Source of the DNA: Chromera velia
Taxonomy: Eukaryota; Sar; Chromeraceae
DNA length: 10,348 nt
Assembly: GCA_018398765.1 (NCBI GenBank)
Contig: JAHBMJ010005899.1
Location: forward strand, 1-10,348
Direction: 5' to 3'
The translations under genes were made by a program, and so were the position numbers. The notes beneath the pieces are model-generated. The model was not told the DNA's origin. It worked only from the letters and a program-made list of their open reading frames with translations, and searched no databases. Below are positions 7,332 through 10,348 of the stretch, one piece after another (the first letter of the stretch is position 1; the number at the start of each line of letters is the position of its first letter).

Positions 7332-7905
7332 CTAATGACTGAAAATAAACCCACTTTCCAATCTCTCTGCCTCCCACATCTGATTGAACTTTCCATCTTT
7401 CACTTCTTTCCATTCGGCTTTCTTGTGGGTCTTTCCCACCTCACTCTCTACTGTAAGACAGTCTGGCTTGCTGTTTGCCTTCTAACACTTCTCTGCCACC
7501 TCAGTGCCATGTCCTCTACATTTAAAAGAAAACAAACGAGCAGAACAAACAGAAGAAAAATCACATGAGGGAGAGAAAGAAGAAGCAGAAAGAAAATTGA
7601 CTTTCTCCCCCTGAGCTGCCCCCCCGTCGTCTCCCTGCCCCCCCTCTCCGCCTGGCTGAGCTGCATTTAAAACATTCAGAATGTTTTGTGGAACCTTTTC
7701 CTCCCTCCCCACCTTCTGAAGGTCAAAGACGTTGGAGATTCTGTTCTCTGACACCCAGTATCATCAAGATCCAAAGAACGGCTGAGAACGAGTCCCCCTT
7801 CACCAACAGAAAGCGATGAGACAGGAACTTGACCTGTTGGAGTGGGTTGACCGTACTCCACAGGACGGAGACGGCCAAAAACCAAGACGAGTGCACATCG
7901 CCCCC
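7332..7905 (-). pseudogene. Broken linker between integrase and RT, plus first residues of RT
   Basis: No single frame covers this stretch. After the integrase TGA, protein-like sequence continues in a second frame (about 7940-7750, containing GRLRPVEYGQPTPTG). A third frame follows from about 7754 (NRISNVFDLQKVGREEKVPQ, then a Gly/Asp-rich part). That third frame runs through a TAG at 7484-7482 and carries KKAEWKEVKDGKFNQMWEAE around 7440-7345. The last piece resembles the region just before the copia RT fingers, where a Trp/Glu-rich helix precedes the polymerase core. This frame ends at a TAG at 7334-7332, and RT resumes in the original frame. Two or three small indels would explain the pattern. 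Introns are the alternative, since a T-rich tract ending in TAG (about 7560-7508) lies inside. Which pieces were really translated is uncertain. Confidence 0.45.
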
Positions 7906-9354
7906 TCAGCCCCTCCACTGCTGCAGCAGGGGCTGCAGGGGCGACCAAAACTGGAGGAACAACCCCGTCCCCCCCTCTAACCCCCCCTCATCCTCTTCTC
8001 CTTCATTCACTTGCCCATCCCCCCCTTCCTCTCTCTGCTCATCAGATAAAAGATCAGAGGGAGGAAGATGAACGCGTGAATGCGAAGAAGAAGTAGAAGA
8101 AGAATTGGAAGAAGAAGGAATGTGACGATACATGATAAAAGAAAACAGACCGGAAAGTTGAAAGACTCCTGGATCGGTATGCTCAACATCCTTCCAAAAA
8201 ATAACCAATGCTTTCACCCAGCGGAATCGAACAGTGCACCACTCAAAAACCATGCACTCTGACTGGGTGAGTCCGTAGGCAAAAACACCAAATAAGCCTC
8301 GGAGATGTGCTGTCTTATTCTTTCTTTTCCCCCCCCAAACGATTGGGTCCCCACCGGGCATGAAAGATGCATCAGGGATCTCACTGGTGGCAGCAAAGAT
8401 GGGAAAGGACCCCCGAGACGTGGCTGTTCGATTGTATGCATACTTAACATACAGAGGAAGAAAACAAAGCCATTTCAGTGGAAAACCAAATGTTGCAATC
8501 AGCGACTGAATTCCTTCCCTTAACATTCTGTGCCATCTTTCACAGGGACCCCGAGAAGAATCAGGAGCAAAAGGGTCCACAACTATACCTGCGGCATCGA
8601 GAACTTTACGCACAGGTCCTTTGGTCAGTCTTTTCTCCCCATCGCACCTGAAACGTTTCGGTGTCCCATACTGATGGATCCATTCATTCGTGTGCAGAAC
8701 AAGATCTTCCCTCCCCTTTGAACCCACCACACGACAAAGCACGAGACTTGTGTGGGCATCAATCTGAAAAAAACAAACCCAAGACAAAAAAGAAGAGAGT
8801 TCAAATGCAGGATCGAGTTTAGATAAAAAGCAAAGATCCCCCCAGACCTCATTAAGGAACGAGCGGGGCCTTGAGGGGGAGTCGGCGTCCCTAGTCCTCC
8901 ATTTATGGTTGACCGCGTAAACCCACTGACAGGAACCACACCAAGGGAGGGAAGCATTCAATCGAAACATCGGAACAGAAAGAAAAGAAGTATTCCGTTG
9001 CTCTTTCCAAGTGTTGACCAATCTCTTCACACCGGCATGCCCGTGATGGAAATGCTGAAGAAGGATTGAAAAACGAATAGAAGGAGGAACGAGAAATGCA
9101 TCACGTACAAACGGACCGAGTGGAGAGAGCTCATCAGCAGCACCCTGCACTCTGTTCATTCGGACGCGCTCGCTGACAACAAAGAAGAAAAAAGAAGGGA
9201 AAGTAAATAAAGAAAAGGAATATATCGATACATGGTATGCATTTGATGCGCCCTCAAGTGTATGTACCTGCCCCCATTTCTCCCAACCCCCGTCGAGAGA
9301 GAAAACAGAAGTAATTACACGGAGGACATGACCATCTGCACTTAGAGATACCAT
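7906..9354 (-). CDS. Integrase of copia-like polyprotein (HHCC finger and D,D,E core)
   Basis: This is the longest intact open stretch, about 482 codons ending in TGA. The ATG at 9354 directly follows a TAA in the same frame, so it is probably not the natural start. Residue numbers count from that ATG. An N-terminal zinc finger is visible as H101-x4-H106-x32-C139-x2-C142. The catalytic core follows with D173 (VWGDLCFL), D238 (RFRCDGEK) and E272 (GPCERWHRML), the last two separated by 33 residues against about 35 in the family. This enzyme inserts the cDNA copy into host DNA. After the core comes a region like the copia integrase C-terminus (FGVFAYGLTQSECMVF). An acidic and Ser-rich low-complexity tail (SSSNSSSTSSS, then many Glu/Gly) leads towards RT. 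All key residues are present, so this is the best-preserved domain. A T-rich stretch encoding FSLFTFPSFFFFVV near 9180-9230 looks un-protein-like and might be an intron or insertion. Confidence 0.8.
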   Translation of the reverse strand: MVSLSADGHVLRVITSVFSLDGGWEKWGQVHTLEGASNAYHVSIYSFSLFTFPSFFFFVVSERVRMNRVQGAADELSPLGPFVRDAFLVPPSIRFSILLQHFHHGHAGVKRLVNTWKEQRNTSFLSVPMFRLNASLPWCGSCQWVYAVNHKWRTRDADSPSRPRSFLNEVWGDLCFLSKLDPAFELSSFLSWVCFFQIDAHTSLVLCRVVGSKGREDLVLHTNEWIHQYGTPKRFRCDGEKRLTKGPVRKVLDAAGIVVDPFAPDSSRGPCERWHRMLREGIQSLIATFGFPLKWLCFLPLYVKYAYNRTATSRGSFPIFAATSEIPDASFMPGGDPIVWGGKRKNKTAHLRGLFGVFAYGLTQSECMVFEWCTVRFRWVKALVIFWKDVEHTDPGVFQLSGLFSFIMYRHIPSSSNSSSTSSSHSRVHLPPSDLLSDEQREEGGDGQVNEGEEDEGGLEGGTGLFLQFWSPLQPLLQQWRG

Positions 9355-10110
9355 TTACACCCTACTCACCCCCTTGAAGTTCGTGATAAGAACGGTGGAG
9401 TACCTCCACGCAGCATTCTGGGAGGACTGCGTTAGGCGGACCCACATCACCTCCCCGGTGGTGGTCAGGAGAGCAGCTGCTCTCCCCAAGAAACGATCAA
9501 CATGGGGAGTTGAAGAAAGAACATCTGTCACTCCTGGATGGTCGGTCAAATTTCCTATAATGGGCATAACTGCTGTCCCCCTGCTGAAGAGAGGAACTTC
9601 TAACAGAACCAGAGCTCTCTCAGTCGTGACTGTCCCCCCCTCCTCTCGTTTGCCAAATGCCTCTGAGTATCGAGAGACATGAGGCCATTGTTTGATGATG
9701 TATGGCGATATCACCGACAAGGGAAGCAGGGTGAAGGTACACTCCGTGTTCATACGGAGGGGGACGACTGACTTCGGGATAAGACGAGAGACGGTTAGTG
9801 CAGGAGACGAGTCAGAAGCCATACGAGCATACTCATAACTCCTGTTCACTCCCTCTCCATTCTCGTGATCTGTCACGATTGCTCCTTTGAATCTGCAGAT
9901 AAAGTCTTCAAGACTTTCTTCTTGACTGGGCTGGTTGTTCTCACCTTCATTCTCTGTAGCCAATGTGGCTCTCTCTCTACGCAGACCCTGTAATGCCTGC
10001 TGTCTGTCTCTGTTGTACGCCTTCTTCTGCTGTTCTTTTCCTACTTTCGGCAGGAAGGCCTGTGCGAAGGCATATGTTATTTTGTCTACTGGGGGTGGCG
10101 GGGGGGTGTT
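9355..10110 (-). CDS. Retropepsin-like (aspartic protease) region of gag-pol polyprotein, altered active site
   Basis: This frame is open from just after the TAG at 10113 to a TAA at 9357-9355, in register with both the gag tail and the integrase. The first part is a Gln/Lys/Arg-rich linker. Near 9750 the frame reads LRMNTECTFTLLPLSV, which has the shape of a retropepsin active site (hydrophobics, then Asp-Thr/Ser-Gly, then hydrophobics). About 80 residues later DRFLG resembles the family's second conserved turn, (I/L)LG. The spacing suits a single-domain retroviral-type protease, which normally dimerises to cut the polyprotein. The catalytic Asp is Asn and the Gly is Glu (NTE instead of DTG); each is one G-to-A change away, so the enzyme would be inactive. 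The assignment rests on position and motif shape only. There is no separate start: this is internal to a polyprotein. Confidence 0.45.
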   Translation of the reverse strand, partial: NTPPPPPVDKITYAFAQAFLPKVGKEQQKKAYNRDRQQALQGLRRERATLATENEGENNQPSQEESLEDFICRFKGAIVTDHENGEGVNRSYEYARMASDSSPALTVSRLIPKSVVPLRMNTECTFTLLPLSVISPYIIKQWPHVSRYSEAFGKREEGGTVTTERALVLLEVPLFSRGTAVMPIIGNLTDHPGVTDVLSSTPHVDRFLGRAAALLTTTGEVMWVRLTQSSQNAAWRYSTVLITNFKGVSRV

Positions 10111-10348
10111 CTATCTCTGCCCCCCCCCCCTACTGCTGGAGGATGATCTTTCCTGCCCTCTCTGCCCATTTTCCTTTCCTTTCTTATCACTTTTCTTCTT
10201 CGCCCACCTCTCATACTTCCCCATCACTCCCCTCAGTTGAGCCACTGTTTCTTCAGAAATATCAGGGAAACAGTGTTCTTCTGCGAGGGATTCAAGGGCA
10301 CACACTGACTCTGCGACGGCATCTTGAAGAAGTGTGCCCCCCCCCCCC
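10111..10348 (-). CDS. gag-like C-terminal region of retrotransposon polyprotein (partial)
   Basis: An open frame enters from the right edge (codons start at 10347) and runs to a TAG at 10113-10111, after which the same frame stays open into the protease-like region. The visible part has a mixed acidic helix-like stretch (ALESLAEEHCFPDISEETVA), then a basic run with many Lys (KKKSDKKGKENGQRG), a Ser run and a Gly run. A basic low-complexity tail suits the nucleic-acid-binding end of a gag protein, but no CCHC zinc knuckle is visible in this part. The frame and position are the main support for calling it gag. The first bases are a C homopolymer (G on the coding strand), which may mark an assembly edge, so the true extent is unknown. 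Confidence 0.5.
   Translation of the reverse strand, partial: GGGGTLLQDAVAESVCALESLAEEHCFPDISEETVAQLRGVMGKYERWAKKKSDKKGKENGQRGQERSSSSSRGGGQR

Larger units (their letters stand above)
4373..10348 (-). mobile_element. Degenerate Ty1/copia-like LTR retrotransposon, 5' end beyond the window
   Basis: The domain order on the minus strand is gag tail, protease-like, integrase, reverse transcriptase, RNase H, polypurine tract. Integrase lying upstream of reverse transcriptase is the defining order of Ty1/copia (Pseudoviridae) elements, and the RT itself reads as copia type. The 5' LTR, primer binding site and most of gag would lie to the right of the window. The left limit is uncertain because only one LTR could be present here and no terminal dinucleotides or target duplication could be matched. 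The copy carries several in-frame stops, about three or four frame changes and a foreign insertion in RNase H, so it should not be able to move by itself. It could be read as a fragmentary host gene by automated gene callers. Confidence 0.85.

Noticed and set aside
8764-8847. Intron with GAG/GTCTGG donor and TTTTTTCAG acceptor in the integrase core
   Set aside because: It is in phase (84 bases), but removing it would delete the first catalytic Asp (D173), which sits in a normal integrase context.
9173-9267. Intron with CAG/GTACAT donor and TTGTCAG acceptor inside the integrase frame
   Set aside because: It is 95 bases long, so splicing would throw the upstream frame out of register with the integrase. 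The retained sequence is fully open. Kept only as part of a weak general finding.

Overview
The window looks like nuclear DNA from a eukaryote, most likely a single-celled one. There are no bacterial-style operons, no rRNA or tRNA that I can recognise, and no host gene I can support. The only clear protein-coding content is one decayed LTR retrotransposon of the Ty1/copia type on the minus strand. It fills the right half of the window, from the right edge down to about 4.4-4.75 kb. The organism cannot be named from this sequence; an alga or alveolate-like protist is only a guess.

Reading the minus strand from right to left, the element runs in copia order. A gag-like tail leaves the window at the right edge. 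A retropepsin-like domain with an altered active site follows (9355-10110), then integrase with an HHCC zinc finger and a D,D,E core (7906-9354). Next come a low-complexity linker and the start of reverse transcriptase in shifting frames (7332-7905), then the RT fingers and palm with a YVDD motif (6532-7206). The RT thumb and connection plus the first RNase H aspartate lie in another frame with two in-frame TAG codons (6167-6700). After a gap of about 0.94 kb, the rest of RNase H (4845-5225) ends in a TGA, followed by a G-rich polypurine tract (4761-4770) and a probable 3' LTR. From the right edge to 7906 the frame is continuous and broken by only two stops, so this part was one gag-pol polyprotein. 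Further left there are about three or four frame changes and several nonsense codons, so the copy is almost certainly dead.

The gap inside RNase H is the most interesting place. It holds a fold-back element of about 644 bp (5320-5963) bounded by TGTTGGGCTA / TAGCCCAACA and flanked by TA on each side. It has a second, longer inverted repeat just inside its ends, and its terminal octamer TGTTGGGC is repeated 11 times inside it in both orientations. It is either a non-autonomous DNA transposon nested in the retrotransposon or part of an unusual intron.

The left half (1-4370) has no supported gene. It is a patchwork of compositionally different blocks: mixed sequence with short repeats (1-1290), an AT-rich block (about 1300-1960) with a diverged 109-bp tandem duplication, purine-rich DNA (about 1960-2590 and 2880-3580), a degenerate CTGC/TGTC tetranucleotide block (2597-2880), and diverged duplicated segments (3613-4040). 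Diverged repeat copies differ mainly by transitions, which fits old, possibly methylated or mutagenised repeat DNA.
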